Below are positions 25,001-33,244 of a DNA stretch of 64,000 nucleotides, one piece after another. The notes under the pieces are model-generated. The model made no database searches and was not told where the DNA came from. It saw only the letters and a program-made list of their open reading frames with translations. Positions within the stretch are counted from its first letter, which is position 1, and every line of letters starts with the position of its first letter. Source of the DNA: Pseudomonas corrugata (GTDB taxonomy: Bacteria; Pseudomonadota; Gammaproteobacteria; Pseudomonadales; Pseudomonadaceae); contig NZ_LHVK01000015.1 in NCBI RefSeq assembly GCF_001269905.1, positions 186,001 to 250,000 on the forward strand, read 5' to 3'. The position numbers were made by a program, and so were the translations under genes.

Positions 25001-25729
25001 AACGCCCTGAAGGTTCTGGTGGTGGACGACCATTCGGCCAATCGCTTGTTGATGTCGCAACAGCTGGAGTATCTCGGCCATCACTATCATGTTGCCCATG
25101 ACGGGGCTGAAGGGCTCAAGACCTGGCTTGAAGGGGACTTCGACCTGGTCATTGCCGATTGCAACATGCCCGTCATGAGCGGTTACGATCTTGCCGGGGC
25201 GATTCGCAAGCACGAGTCCGAACAACGACTGCCGCCCTGTACTATTCTCGGGTTCACCGCCAATGCACAACCTGAGGAAAAACAACGCTGCCAGGCCGCG
25301 GGCATGGACGACTGTCTGTTCAAACCGATCAGCCTGAGCGCCTTGAGCCAATGGATGAAGGCCATCAAGCCCATCAGCCGCTCAAACATTTTCAATGTAC
25401 AGAATCTGGACGCATTGACCGGCGGCAACCCCTTGTATACCCGGCGCCTGTTGGAAGAACTGCTCAGCAGCAACAACTCGGACCGCCAGGAACTGCTCGA
25501 TATCGCCCGCGGCGGGAACCGCCAGGCACTGACCGAAGCGGCGCACAAGATAAAAGGTGCCGCCCGGATCGTGCAGTCGCCCTTGCTGATCCAGCGATGC
25601 GAGGCACTGGAGCAGGCCTGCCATGAAGTACAGGCACGCGACCGGATCGACGAATGCACCAGTGCCCTGGAACACGCCATGACCGAGCTGGAGCAGATCC
25701 TGGAAACAGAGATCGCCAAGGCAAAATAA
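22094..25729 (+). CDS. BvgS/EvgS-like unorthodox hybrid sensor kinase
   Basis: About 1211 residues with the complete BvgS architecture. A signal peptide (1-30) leads to two periplasmic Venus-flytrap domains of binding family 3 (about 55-285 and 298-525). A membrane helix at 543-563 (QIVAGVGLLLLISLAW) leads to a PAS domain (585-690). Then come HisKA with His730 in MSHEIRTPMN, HATPase_c with DSGIGI and GAGLGL, a receiver with Asp1022 in VIADCNMPVMSG, and Hpt with His1151 in AAHKIKGAAR. A four-step His-Asp-His-Asp relay to the upstream regulator follows from the family. Start: GTG 22094 overlaps the regulator stop; ATGs at 22109 and 22121 also keep the signal peptide. The ligand is unknown. Confidence 0.95.
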   Translation: MRINRMFRCMKGCLLLLIAGLYAGFLAAAPGAPEHYTLLGRSTSAHSEVSLDDAQRAWLLGRKELVLGTSAPDYPPFDLSTSGRDYEGMTADYAGLVADATGLPIKVLRFGSREAAIAALKHGQIDLLGSANGFEARDPDLVLSAPYAVDQPVLVTRTNETRSLSEDLEGLRLSMVYHYLPLQDIEKLYPKAHITAYPSYQNAINAVAFGQADVFLGDTISTHYMISKGYLSNIRMASFGKHESYGFGFALRRRDSRLLEIINATLSQIPIAEQAAISKRWSAGADLYLTEHRIQLTERERRWLTGHPAIRVAVNETFAPFTFFDSDGDFRGISADLLELIRLRTGLRLEIQHKRNDSDAIAAVLNGQADLIAALVPSSERQQQLKFSRPYVDSSFVLLTRKQSDTPVTLDQFGTRSLAIAKGNPVIEWLRKRYPEIRIVETNDPAHAVELLARGQTDGSVNALVMANYFLSSHSFRERLQISSTVGTQQAMFSLATAKDATELNAILDKALTSIDPDELGVINNRWRGYVSASEHTWRTYNRLFFQIVAGVGLLLLISLAWNAYMQRQIRQRQRAELALNDQLEFMRSLVNGTPHPIYVRDRNGVLQSCNDSYLEVFDTKREDVIGKNVMPGSMSNAFEAQEYQADYQRVMAEGTALIVDRPLHIGDRKLTIYHWILPYRNSAAQVQGIIGGWIDISERRQLFDELRAAKERADDANRAKSTFLATMSHEIRTPMNAVIGMLELALMHADKGHVDRSTIAVAYESASGMLELIGDILDIARIESGHLSLAPERVNLRAMLQSVIRVFEGVARQKNLALSLQFEPTDDDPDVLVDPLRFKQVLSNLISNALKFTEQGWVKVEVRLTRSAQDDTLHMQLEVSDSGIGISPTDLQRLFEPFAQADNTGRMARKGAGLGLVISRNLCRMMGGNLYLNSQPGTGTQVRVCLELTVLPPVTAGAPPEPVIETATNALKVLVVDDHSANRLLMSQQLEYLGHHYHVAHDGAEGLKTWLEGDFDLVIADCNMPVMSGYDLAGAIRKHESEQRLPPCTILGFTANAQPEEKQRCQAAGMDDCLFKPISLSALSQWMKAIKPISRSNIFNVQNLDALTGGNPLYTRRLLEELLSSNNSDRQELLDIARGGNRQALTEAAHKIKGAARIVQSPLLIQRCEALEQACHEVQARDRIDECTSALEHAMTELEQILETEIAKAK

Positions 25730-25771
25730 ACTGGTGTTTACTATGCTGTTGACTCAGCAGTGCGCACCTGG

Positions 25772-25853
25772 GGCGTTCTCAATGGTGTTCCCCTCCGCGC
25801 CCTTGCCTGGCCCGCTTCAATGCACAACGCGGTGCAAAACCATTGAGAACGCC
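25772..25853. repeat. 15-base perfect inverted repeat upstream of the HD-GYP gene
   Basis: GGCGTTCTCAATGGT at 25772-25786 and its exact complement at 25839-25853 flank 52 bases. The right arm ends 21 bases before the ATG of the HD-GYP gene. It could be a looped operator pair or fold in the leader RNA, exposing or hiding the SD; no T-run follows, so it is not a normal terminator. Confidence 0.6.
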
Positions 25854-25873
25854 TGACTCCTGGAGTGATTGCA

Positions 25874-28825
25874 ATGCCCAGCGCACCGCGTCCGGAACAA
25901 CGCCGGTTCCCCCTGCATGTCCACATCAGCGTGATGTTTACATTGCTTCTGTTGCTGACGGGTGTGGTGCTGGGCGTCTTCAACTACCGGCAGACGACGC
26001 AGATCATCCTCTCCAGCAGTGAAAAGCTGTTCAACCGGATTGAGCAGGACGTGCGCCTGGACTTGTACGACACCTACGAGCCGATCCGTCACGTGTTGAG
26101 CCTGCTGGCCGAGTATCCGGCGACACAGGCATCCAGCCTGGACCAGCGCCTGGCCCTGCTCGGGCCCTTCAGCCAGGCATTGCGTGACAACCCGAACCTG
26201 GCGTCGTTGTACCTGGGCGATAACAAAGGCAACTTCCTGATGGTCCGGCCACTGCGCACCGGGGCACTGAAGACCACCCTGAAAGCGCCCGCCAATGCGT
26301 TTTATCAGGTCTGGACCCTGGAGCGCGCAACCCCTGCAGGCCCGGTTCGTTCCCAGTCATTGTTCTACGATCAGGCGCTGACGCTCATCGCCCGCGAGGA
26401 CAACCCCGACGACACCTTTGATCCACGCCGCCGAAGCTGGTTTGGCAGCGCGCTGGAGACTGCCGGCCAAATCACCACCGAGCCCTACGTGTTTTTCTCC
26501 AGCCACGACATCGGCACCACCCTCGCCCAGCGTAGCGGCAACCAGGCGGTCATCGGTGCCGACCTGACCCTGGCAGCCCTGTCCCAGACCCTCGCCAAGC
26601 ACAAGGTTACCGCCGGCACCGAAATTGTGCTGCTCGACCCACTTGGCAACGCAGTGGGCTATCCGGACAGCAACCGGCTGCTCACCGACAACCGCTCGGC
26701 TCGCCTGATCAAGGCCCGCGACCTCAATCCGGCCATCGCCGCCGCGCTGGACGAGCGCGATGATGCCTCGCGCCTGGAGGTGTCCGGCCGTCGATGGATC
26801 GTTTCCCGCAGCCACATGCAAGAAGGCGGTCCCCAGGGGCTGGAACTGGCGTTACTGGTCCCGGAAGATGAACTGCTGGCCGATGCCTATCGCATGCGCT
26901 GGCAAGGCGCGCTGATTACCCTTGCCACCCTGCTGCTGTGCCTGCCCCTGGGCTGGCTGACCTCCAGGATACTGGTCAAGCCTTTGGACGCGCTGGTGCA
27001 GGAGGCCGATGCGATTCGCAGCTTCGACTTTCATTACCCGGTGTCCCGCCGCTCCCTGGTGCTGGAGGTCGATCAACTGAGCCTCTCGATGGCCCGAATG
27101 AAAGAAACCCTGGCAAGCTTCTTCGAAATCACCGCCAGCCTGCGCGCCGAAACCCGCTTCGCTCCGCTGTTGGAGCGAGTGCTGTTCGAAACCGTGAAGA
27201 TCGGTCAGGCCCAGGCCGGACTGATCTACCTGCGCGAGAACGACAGCGACCAGGTAAAACCCTATGGGTTGGTGATCGATCAGACCCCGCAGGACCTGGG
27301 CGCCTTCGAGTTGCAAGGCCATGCCCTGACCGGCAACGACAGTCCTCCCTGGCTTCAGCAATTGGCTGACGCGGATAACCTCGTCACCTCCCTGGGTTTC
27401 GAGCAGGCGGGGGACCTGCAAGGCGTCCTGAGGGCGCTGGACTCTCCACGGGTCCACCTGATCGGCATTCATCTGCGCAACCGTCACCAGGAAACCGTGG
27501 GCGTTCTGGTGCTGCTGATCGCCGACAGCGGCACCGAAGCCGACCTGGAAAAACTGCAGCCGGACCGCATCGCGTTCCTGCAGGCCGTGTCCGGTGCCGC
27601 CACCGTGAGCATCGAAAGCCAGCGTCTGCAGGCCAGGCAAAAACAACTGCTGGATTCCTTCATCCAATTGCTGGCCGGTGCAATCGATGCCAAGAGCCCT
27701 TACACCGGCGGCCACTGCCAGCGAGTGCCGGCCCTGACGTTGATGCTCGCCCAGGCCGCCGCCAACAGCCAGGCACCGGCGTTCGAGGCCTACCGACCGA
27801 CTGAAGATGAGTGGGAAGCCCTGCACATCGCTGCCTGGCTGCATGATTGCGGAAAAGTCACCACTCCCGAATACGTGGTGGACAAAGCCACCAAACTGGA
27901 AACCCTGAACGACCGCATCCATGAAATCCGGACCCGCTTCGAAGTGCTGAAACGCGACGCCTGGGTCGACTACTGGCAAGCCATGGCGATGGGGGGCGAG
28001 CCGGCTGCACTGACCCATTCACGCGATGCGACGCTGGCCAGCCTCGACGATGACTTTGCCTTTGTCGCCCGCTGCAACCTGGGCTCCGAAGCCATGGCCG
28101 ACGCCGATCTGCAACGCCTGCAACGCATCGCACAACGTCCATGGACCCGAACCCTCGACGACCGCCTGGGGGTTTCCTGGGAGGAAAGTCGGCGCCAGGC
28201 GCGTACGCCCAAGCCAGCGCTTCCTGTCATGGAACCATTGTTGGCGGACAAGCCCGAGCATCTGTTCGAACGCCACGATGCCGAATTGATCCCGGCGGAC
28301 AACCCTTGGGGTTTCCAGCTGGATGTTCCGCAATGGAAATACAACCGTGGCGAACTCTACAACCTCAGCATCGCGCGGGGCACGCTGACCCGTGAGGAGC
28401 GTTATGTCATCAATCACCACATGGTGCAGACGATCCTGATGCTCAGCCAGTTACCCTTCCCCAGCCATCTGGAGAATGTGGCGGAAATCGCCGGGGGTCA
28501 TCATGAGAAAATGGACGGCACCGGCTATCCCAAGCGGCTCAAGCGCGAGCAGATGAGCCTGCCGGCGCGCATGATGGCCATTGCAGACATTTTCGAAGCA
28601 CTGACAGCGGCCGACCGTCCCTACAAGAAAGCCAAGAAACTGAGCGAAGCCCTGCGCATCATGGCCACCATGTGCCGTGACGCCCACATCGATCCCGAGC
28701 TGTTCGGGCTGTTCATCGATGAACAGATCTACCTGAGCTACGCCAGCCAGTTTCTCGATCCGCACCAGATCGACGACGTCGACGCGGACAGCCTGTTGGC
28801 CCGGGCGGGATTGCGCTCATGCTGA
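25874..28825 (+). CDS. Membrane cache-GAF-HD-GYP protein (predicted cyclic di-GMP phosphodiesterase)
   Basis: 983 residues. Membrane helix at about 17-37, a large periplasmic dCache-type domain (40-335), a second helix at about 345-363, and a HAMP-like linker. A GAF-type domain (about 425-590) precedes a C-terminal HD-GYP domain. The metal-binding HD lies at about 657 (LHDCGKV), and the GYP signature HHEKMDGTGYP at 876-886 is complete, predicting hydrolysis of cyclic di-GMP. Between HD and the LTREERYVINHH segment (838) there are about 140 extra residues not found in standard HD-GYP domains. ATG 25874 has TGGAG eight bases before it. It is 144 bases after the BvgS-like gene, same strand. Confidence 0.93.
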   Translation: MPSAPRPEQRRFPLHVHISVMFTLLLLLTGVVLGVFNYRQTTQIILSSSEKLFNRIEQDVRLDLYDTYEPIRHVLSLLAEYPATQASSLDQRLALLGPFSQALRDNPNLASLYLGDNKGNFLMVRPLRTGALKTTLKAPANAFYQVWTLERATPAGPVRSQSLFYDQALTLIAREDNPDDTFDPRRRSWFGSALETAGQITTEPYVFFSSHDIGTTLAQRSGNQAVIGADLTLAALSQTLAKHKVTAGTEIVLLDPLGNAVGYPDSNRLLTDNRSARLIKARDLNPAIAAALDERDDASRLEVSGRRWIVSRSHMQEGGPQGLELALLVPEDELLADAYRMRWQGALITLATLLLCLPLGWLTSRILVKPLDALVQEADAIRSFDFHYPVSRRSLVLEVDQLSLSMARMKETLASFFEITASLRAETRFAPLLERVLFETVKIGQAQAGLIYLRENDSDQVKPYGLVIDQTPQDLGAFELQGHALTGNDSPPWLQQLADADNLVTSLGFEQAGDLQGVLRALDSPRVHLIGIHLRNRHQETVGVLVLLIADSGTEADLEKLQPDRIAFLQAVSGAATVSIESQRLQARQKQLLDSFIQLLAGAIDAKSPYTGGHCQRVPALTLMLAQAAANSQAPAFEAYRPTEDEWEALHIAAWLHDCGKVTTPEYVVDKATKLETLNDRIHEIRTRFEVLKRDAWVDYWQAMAMGGEPAALTHSRDATLASLDDDFAFVARCNLGSEAMADADLQRLQRIAQRPWTRTLDDRLGVSWEESRRQARTPKPALPVMEPLLADKPEHLFERHDAELIPADNPWGFQLDVPQWKYNRGELYNLSIARGTLTREERYVINHHMVQTILMLSQLPFPSHLENVAEIAGGHHEKMDGTGYPKRLKREQMSLPARMMAIADIFEALTAADRPYKKAKKLSEALRIMATMCRDAHIDPELFGLFIDEQIYLSYASQFLDPHQIDDVDADSLLARAGLRSC

Positions 28826-28840
28826 TCATGCCGCAATCCC

Positions 28841-28929
28841 TGTGGGAGCGAGCTTGCTCGCGAGTCGACAGATCAGTGGGCGATGATGTCCACCGTGCCA
28901 TGCCATCGCGGGCAAGCCTTGCTCCCACA
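28841..28929. repeat. Inverted pair of REP elements
   Basis: TGTGGGAGCGAGCTTGCTCGC at 28841 faces its complement GGGCAAGCCTTGCTCCCACA ending at 28929, making a paired (BIME-like) unit. It lies between the convergent HD-GYP gene and the msrC gene. Confidence 0.85.
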
Positions 28930-28944
28930 GTGGGATCCATCCAT

Positions 28945-29427
28945 TCAGCAATCGGTCAAACGCAGGAAAATCTGCGCCAGTTGCTCGATGCCTGCCTGGT
29001 CCTGTTCACTGAAGCGCGCCAGTTTCGGGCTGTCCAGGTCGAGCACACCGATCAGCCGTCCGTCCTTGACCAGCGGCACCACCAGCTCGCTGTTCGAGGC
29101 GCTGTCGCAGGCAATGTGGCCGGGGAAGGCATGGACATCCTCGACACGCTGGGTCTGGCCGGTCGCCGCCGCAGCGCCGCAGACACCTCGTCCGAAAGGA
29201 ATCCGCACACAGGCGATCTGGCCCTGGAACGGCCCCAGCACCAGTTCTCCGTTGCGATTGAGGTAAAAACCGGCCCAGTTCAAATCGTCCAGCTGACTGA
29301 ACAGGAAGGCCGAAAACTGCGCAGCGTTGGCGATGAAATCGCGCTCATCCGCCAACAGGGACTCCAGTTGTGCCGATAGCAAGCCGTAGCCATCAAGGCC
29401 TGTGCCCGTACTCTTCAAGTCAATCAT
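28945..29427 (-). CDS. msrC: Free methionine-(R)-sulfoxide reductase (GAF domain, fRMsr)
   Basis: 160 residues, a single GAF domain. The three conserved cysteines of fRMsr are at about 73 (IACVRIPFGRG), 83 (GVCGAAA) and 107 (HIACDSASNSE), plus NWAGFYL and GVLDLDSP. The enzyme reduces free Met-R-sulfoxide with thioredoxin. ATG 29427 has GGAG eight bases before it; a longer frame upstream is rejected. Its start overlaps the stop of the DUF815 ATPase gene (ATGA), so the two are coupled. Together with gpx and msrB 4-5 kb away it adds to a methionine and thiol repair neighbourhood. Confidence 0.93.
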   Translation of the reverse strand: MIDLKSTGTGLDGYGLLSAQLESLLADERDFIANAAQFSAFLFSQLDDLNWAGFYLNRNGELVLGPFQGQIACVRIPFGRGVCGAAAATGQTQRVEDVHAFPGHIACDSASNSELVVPLVKDGRLIGVLDLDSPKLARFSEQDQAGIEQLAQIFLRLTDC

Positions 29428-30314
29428 GCCTTGTGCTCCAGCAGCTTCAGACCCACCCAATATCGGGCAAACTGATAGGCGCAACGGCCATTGCGGTTGC
29501 CGCGCCCAGTGGCCCAGCGTACCGCCAAAACGTCCAGTGCATCGTCACGTTGCCAAGCCAGCCCGGCCTTCGCCGCCAGCTCGCCGATCCAGTGTTCCAC
29601 CACGTTGAGGTAATGCTCCTGGGTAAATGGATAGAACGACAGCCACAACCCGAAACGGTCGGACAACGCGATCTTGTCCTCCACGGCTTCGCTGGGATGA
29701 AGCTCGCCGTCGACCCGCTTCCAGTTCTCGTTGTCGCTTTCCTTCTCCGGCACCAGGTGACGGCGGTTCGACGTGGCGTACAACAACACATTGTCCGGCG
29801 CCTGTTCGAGGGAGCCGTCCAGCACACTTTTAAGCACGCGGTAATCGCCCTCGCCGGATTCGAACGACAGGTCATCGCAGAACAGCACGAAGCGCTGGGG
29901 CAGCCTGGCAACCTGTTCGACCAGCCGCGGCAAGTCGGCCAGGTGATCGCGCTCGATTTCGATCAAGCGCAAGCCATCTGCTGCGTGCTCGGCCAGCAAG
30001 GCACGCACCAGGGACGACTTGCCGGTACCCCGCGAGCCCCAGAGCAACGCATGGTTGGCCGGCATGCCATCAATGAACTGCCGGGTGTTGCGGCCCAGTT
30101 GCTCGACCTGGCGATCAACGCCGATCAAGTCCGACAGGCGCATGTCGAGGCTGACCTGCAGGGGCAGCAGATAGCCGCTGCGTCCGTCGCGCTGCCAGCG
30201 GGCAGCCAGGGTCGCGGTCCACTCGATGGCGGGCCGGGGAGCGGGCAACAGAGGCTCGATGCGGGCCAGCACGGCATCGGCGCGCTCAAGAAAAGCATTC
30301 AATCGGGCGTCCAC
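29424..30314 (-). CDS. DUF815-family AAA+ ATPase
   Basis: 296 residues. An N-terminal helical region is followed by a AAA+ module: Walker A GSRGTGKSSL, Walker B RFVLFCDDLSFE, sensor 1 YATSNRRHL, and arginine-finger region SDRFGLWLSF. The DUF815 family is widely conserved, and its substrate is unknown. A GTG at 30314 is chosen because GAGGAG lies five bases upstream; ATG 30413 would add 33 residues without support. It overlaps the msrC gene by 4 bases. The gap to the divergent sensor gene is 148 bases. Confidence 0.9.
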   Translation of the reverse strand: MDARLNAFLERADAVLARIEPLLPAPRPAIEWTATLAARWQRDGRSGYLLPLQVSLDMRLSDLIGVDRQVEQLGRNTRQFIDGMPANHALLWGSRGTGKSSLVRALLAEHAADGLRLIEIERDHLADLPRLVEQVARLPQRFVLFCDDLSFESGEGDYRVLKSVLDGSLEQAPDNVLLYATSNRRHLVPEKESDNENWKRVDGELHPSEAVEDKIALSDRFGLWLSFYPFTQEHYLNVVEHWIGELAAKAGLAWQRDDALDVLAVRWATGRGNRNGRCAYQFARYWVGLKLLEHKA

Positions 30315-30462
30315 GTCTTCTCCTCGGACAAATTCACAGTAATGATGGCGCTGCTGCGCCGAAACGCCGCTCTCAAGGATGGGTTCATCCCATCCGGCAC
30401 ACACCGGCCGCACCGGTATCCAGAGATGATCAGCTATGCTTGACCGGCGAAGGGAAACGTAA

Positions 30463-32799
30463 GTGGTTCACCATTCCATGGACATCAGATTCACCCAACG
30501 GCTGTCGTATAAGCAGGCCCGACTGACCGTCCTGGTGGGCTTCGTGCTGGGCACCTTGCTCAGCCTGATGCAGATCGGCATCGATTATGCCAGCGAAGAC
30601 GCATCGATCAACCGCGAGATCCTGTCGTTGCTGGAAATCAGCCACAACCCGGCCTCGCGCATTGCCTACAACATCGACGCCGAACTGGCCCAGGAGCTGG
30701 CGTTGGGCCTGTTGCGCTCGCCCGCCATCATCAGCGCCGAGCTGGTCGATAACAACAATGCCGTGCTGGCCAGTGTCAAACGACCCGAGCTGCAGAACGG
30801 GTACCGTTTCATCAGCGATTTTCTGTTTGGCGCCCAGCGCCGGTTCGAAGACCGGCTCTACCTGGACCATCTGCCCAACGAATCCCTGGGTGTTTTGCGA
30901 CTGGACGTCGACACCTATGCTTTCGGCAGTCGGTTTCTGCGTCGGGCCGAAGTCACGTTGCTCAACGGGTTCGCCCGCAGTCTGATCCTGACCGGCCTGT
31001 TACTGGCACTGTTCTACGTAATGCTGACCAAACCCCTGGTACGGGTCATCCGCGAGCTGAGCAGCCGCGACCCGAGCAACAACGAACAGAGCAGCCTGGA
31101 ATGCCCTTCAGGCCATCAATACGATGAAATCGGCGTACTGGTATCGGTCGCCAACCAGCAGTTCGAAAATATCTCCACCGAAATCCAGCAGCGGCGCATG
31201 GCCGAAAATCGCCTTACCGAATACCTGGCGCAGCTGGAAAACATCGTCTCGGCTCGCACTGCCGAACTCAAGGCCATCAACGCCCGACTCAGCCAGTCCA
31301 ACGAAGAACTGGAAGTGGCCAGGCGTACCGCCCTGGACATGGCCGAAGCACGCTCCGCGTTCCTGGCCAGCATGAGCCATGAGATCCGCACGCCATTGAA
31401 TGGCCTGCTGGGAATGATCGCCTTGTCCCTGGACGGCCCCCTGACCGCCGAACAACAGCAACAGCTATCGATCGCCCATGACTCCGGCAAAGTGTTGGTC
31501 GAGCTGCTCAACGACATTCTCGACCTGTCGAAATTCGACGCCGGCCAGCTGGAACTCGAACGCATCCCGTTCGATCTCGGCGCCCTGATCGAAGACACGG
31601 CCAACCTGCTTTCGCAGAATGCCGCACCCAGCGTCGAGCTGGCCTGCCTGATTGATCCGCAATTCCCCGCGCAAGTGCTCGGCGACCCGACCCGTGTGCG
31701 CCAGATCGTCAGCAACCTGTTGTCCAACGCGCTCAAGTTCACCCGCTTCGGCCGGGTCGATGTGCGATTGAGCGCTTATGAAGGCGGGGTGCGGATTGCG
31801 GTCTGCGATACCGGCATCGGCATTCCCCAGGATGCCCAGGCGAGAATCTTCCAGCCGTTCACCCAGGCCGGCGCCGGGATTACCCGCCAGTTCGGTGGCA
31901 CCGGGCTGGGCCTGGCGCTGACCAACAATCTCTGCGAAGCCATGCAGGGCCGCTTGACGATCAGTTCCGAAGCCGGTTTCGGCAGCCAGTTCTATGCCGA
32001 TCTGCCTCTGCCCTGCCACACTCCGGCGACGCCGGTCGCCCCCTTGCGTGGCAATATCGTCGCCATTACCGCCAACAGCAGCGGGTTGGCCGAGCTACTG
32101 GGCATGCTGTTGCCCGCTTGGGGATTGGACTACTTGAGACGCTCTGTGGATGACAACCTGCTGGGCCTCAAGCCTGATGTCCTGATTACCGACTGCCCTG
32201 AATGCCTGTTCAACCTGCGGCCAACCTTCAACGCACCGATCCTGCTCGTCACCGCCTACGGCAGCTTCATGCCCAGCGAGCAGGCCGCCGCCTTGGCTCC
32301 CCTGCTTCAACAGGCCCGGCCACTGGCACGTCATGCGTTGTATCAGATCCTGCGTCGTGCCCTGCAGAGCGAGACGATCACCATCGATGACACGCAGATC
32401 GAAGCCTTGCCGCCGTCCAGGCGCGCACGGGTGCTGCTGGTGGAGGACAATCCGGTCAACCAACTGGTCGCCAAGGGCATGCTGGTCAAGCTCGGCTGCG
32501 AAGTGATTGTCGCCGCCCATGGCGCCGAGGCCCTGGAACAACTGGAACAGCACACCTTCGACCTGGTGCTGATGGACTGCAACATGCCGGTGATGGACGG
32601 CTACGAAGCCAGCCGGCAGATTCGCCGTAGCGGTCGCTGGCCAGACCTGCCGATTGTCGCGCTGACGGCCAACGCCATGCCCGAGGAGCGAGAACGCTGC
32701 CGGGGTGCCGGCATGACCGATTACCTGTCCAAGCCATTCCGCCGCGAAGAACTGGCAGCGATGCTGGATCAATGGGTGCCGACTACGTCAGCGCTTTGA
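30463..32799 (+). CDS. sagS: SagS-like hybrid sensor histidine kinase
   Basis: 778 residues. Membrane helix at about 22-45, a periplasmic domain of some 130 residues (HmsP-like in SagS), a second helix at about 172-192, then a HAMP/coiled-coil linker. HisKA carries His306 (MSHEIRTPLNG), HATPase_c follows (DTGIGI, GTGLGLAL), and the C-terminal receiver has Asp705 (LMDCNMPVMDGYE). SagS of P. aeruginosa controls the motile-sessile switch through HptB and cyclic di-GMP. The assignment rests on architecture and on the ospR-gpx-msrB gene order that I recall next to sagS. The GTG start is favoured by AAGGGA seven bases upstream; ATG 30478 is the alternative. Confidence 0.85.
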   Translation: MVHHSMDIRFTQRLSYKQARLTVLVGFVLGTLLSLMQIGIDYASEDASINREILSLLEISHNPASRIAYNIDAELAQELALGLLRSPAIISAELVDNNNAVLASVKRPELQNGYRFISDFLFGAQRRFEDRLYLDHLPNESLGVLRLDVDTYAFGSRFLRRAEVTLLNGFARSLILTGLLLALFYVMLTKPLVRVIRELSSRDPSNNEQSSLECPSGHQYDEIGVLVSVANQQFENISTEIQQRRMAENRLTEYLAQLENIVSARTAELKAINARLSQSNEELEVARRTALDMAEARSAFLASMSHEIRTPLNGLLGMIALSLDGPLTAEQQQQLSIAHDSGKVLVELLNDILDLSKFDAGQLELERIPFDLGALIEDTANLLSQNAAPSVELACLIDPQFPAQVLGDPTRVRQIVSNLLSNALKFTRFGRVDVRLSAYEGGVRIAVCDTGIGIPQDAQARIFQPFTQAGAGITRQFGGTGLGLALTNNLCEAMQGRLTISSEAGFGSQFYADLPLPCHTPATPVAPLRGNIVAITANSSGLAELLGMLLPAWGLDYLRRSVDDNLLGLKPDVLITDCPECLFNLRPTFNAPILLVTAYGSFMPSEQAAALAPLLQQARPLARHALYQILRRALQSETITIDDTQIEALPPSRRARVLLVEDNPVNQLVAKGMLVKLGCEVIVAAHGAEALEQLEQHTFDLVLMDCNMPVMDGYEASRQIRRSGRWPDLPIVALTANAMPEERERCRGAGMTDYLSKPFRREELAAMLDQWVPTTSAL

Positions 32800-33244
32800 T
32801 CTGCCCCAGCAGATGATCGAGCCCCTTACGCAGTTCCCCCAGGCGATCGAGATCAATCCCGCTGTCGCACAGCAGACGGGCCTTGAGGGGACCAACCTGC
32901 TCGCGCAACGCCAGACCCGCCGGCAGCAGGCTCAGGTGCACCTCCCGCTCGTCCCGGGCCGAACGCTGGCGCTGGACCAGGCCGAGTTGCTCCAGGCGCT
33001 TGAGCAGCGGCGTCAACGTGCCGGAATCCAGCAGCAGCCGTTCACCCAGGGCCTTGACCGTGGGTTGTTCCGGCGCAGCGTCCTGCCACTCCCACAACAC
33101 CAGCATCGCCAGGTATTGCGGGTAGGTCAGGCCGAGCTGGTCGAGCATCGGCTTGTAGCCCCGGATCACCGCCCGCGAAGCGGCGTACAGCTTGAAGCAC
33201 AATTGACTGTCGAGCTTCAGCGAATCGACGGGCAGGTCATTCAT
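32783..33244 (-). CDS. ospR: MarR/OhrR-type peroxide-sensing repressor OspR
   Basis: 153 residues, winged-helix MarR fold. The peroxide-sensing cysteine is at residue 16 (DSQLCFKLYAASR), as in the OhrR/OspR subgroup; a second Cys near 125 could form a disulfide. Motif LTYPQYLAMLVLWE and the LLDSGTLTPLLKRLE recognition helix are typical. In P. aeruginosa OspR represses the adjacent glutathione peroxidase gene. Here its ATG overlaps the gpx stop by 4 bases, so the two form one operon and the repressor should control itself. The 3' end overlaps the sagS end by 17 bases. Confidence 0.9.
   Translation of the reverse strand: MNDLPVDSLKLDSQLCFKLYAASRAVIRGYKPMLDQLGLTYPQYLAMLVLWEWQDAAPEQPTVKALGERLLLDSGTLTPLLKRLEQLGLVQRQRSARDEREVHLSLLPAGLALREQVGPLKARLLCDSGIDLDRLGELRKGLDHLLGQIKALT

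Noticed and set aside
25817..25836. TGCAC-N5-GGTGCA-like NtrC box with possible sigma-54 site before the HD-GYP gene
   Set aside because: The dyad is one base shorter than the NtrC consensus and the GG-GC spacing is 11, not 10.
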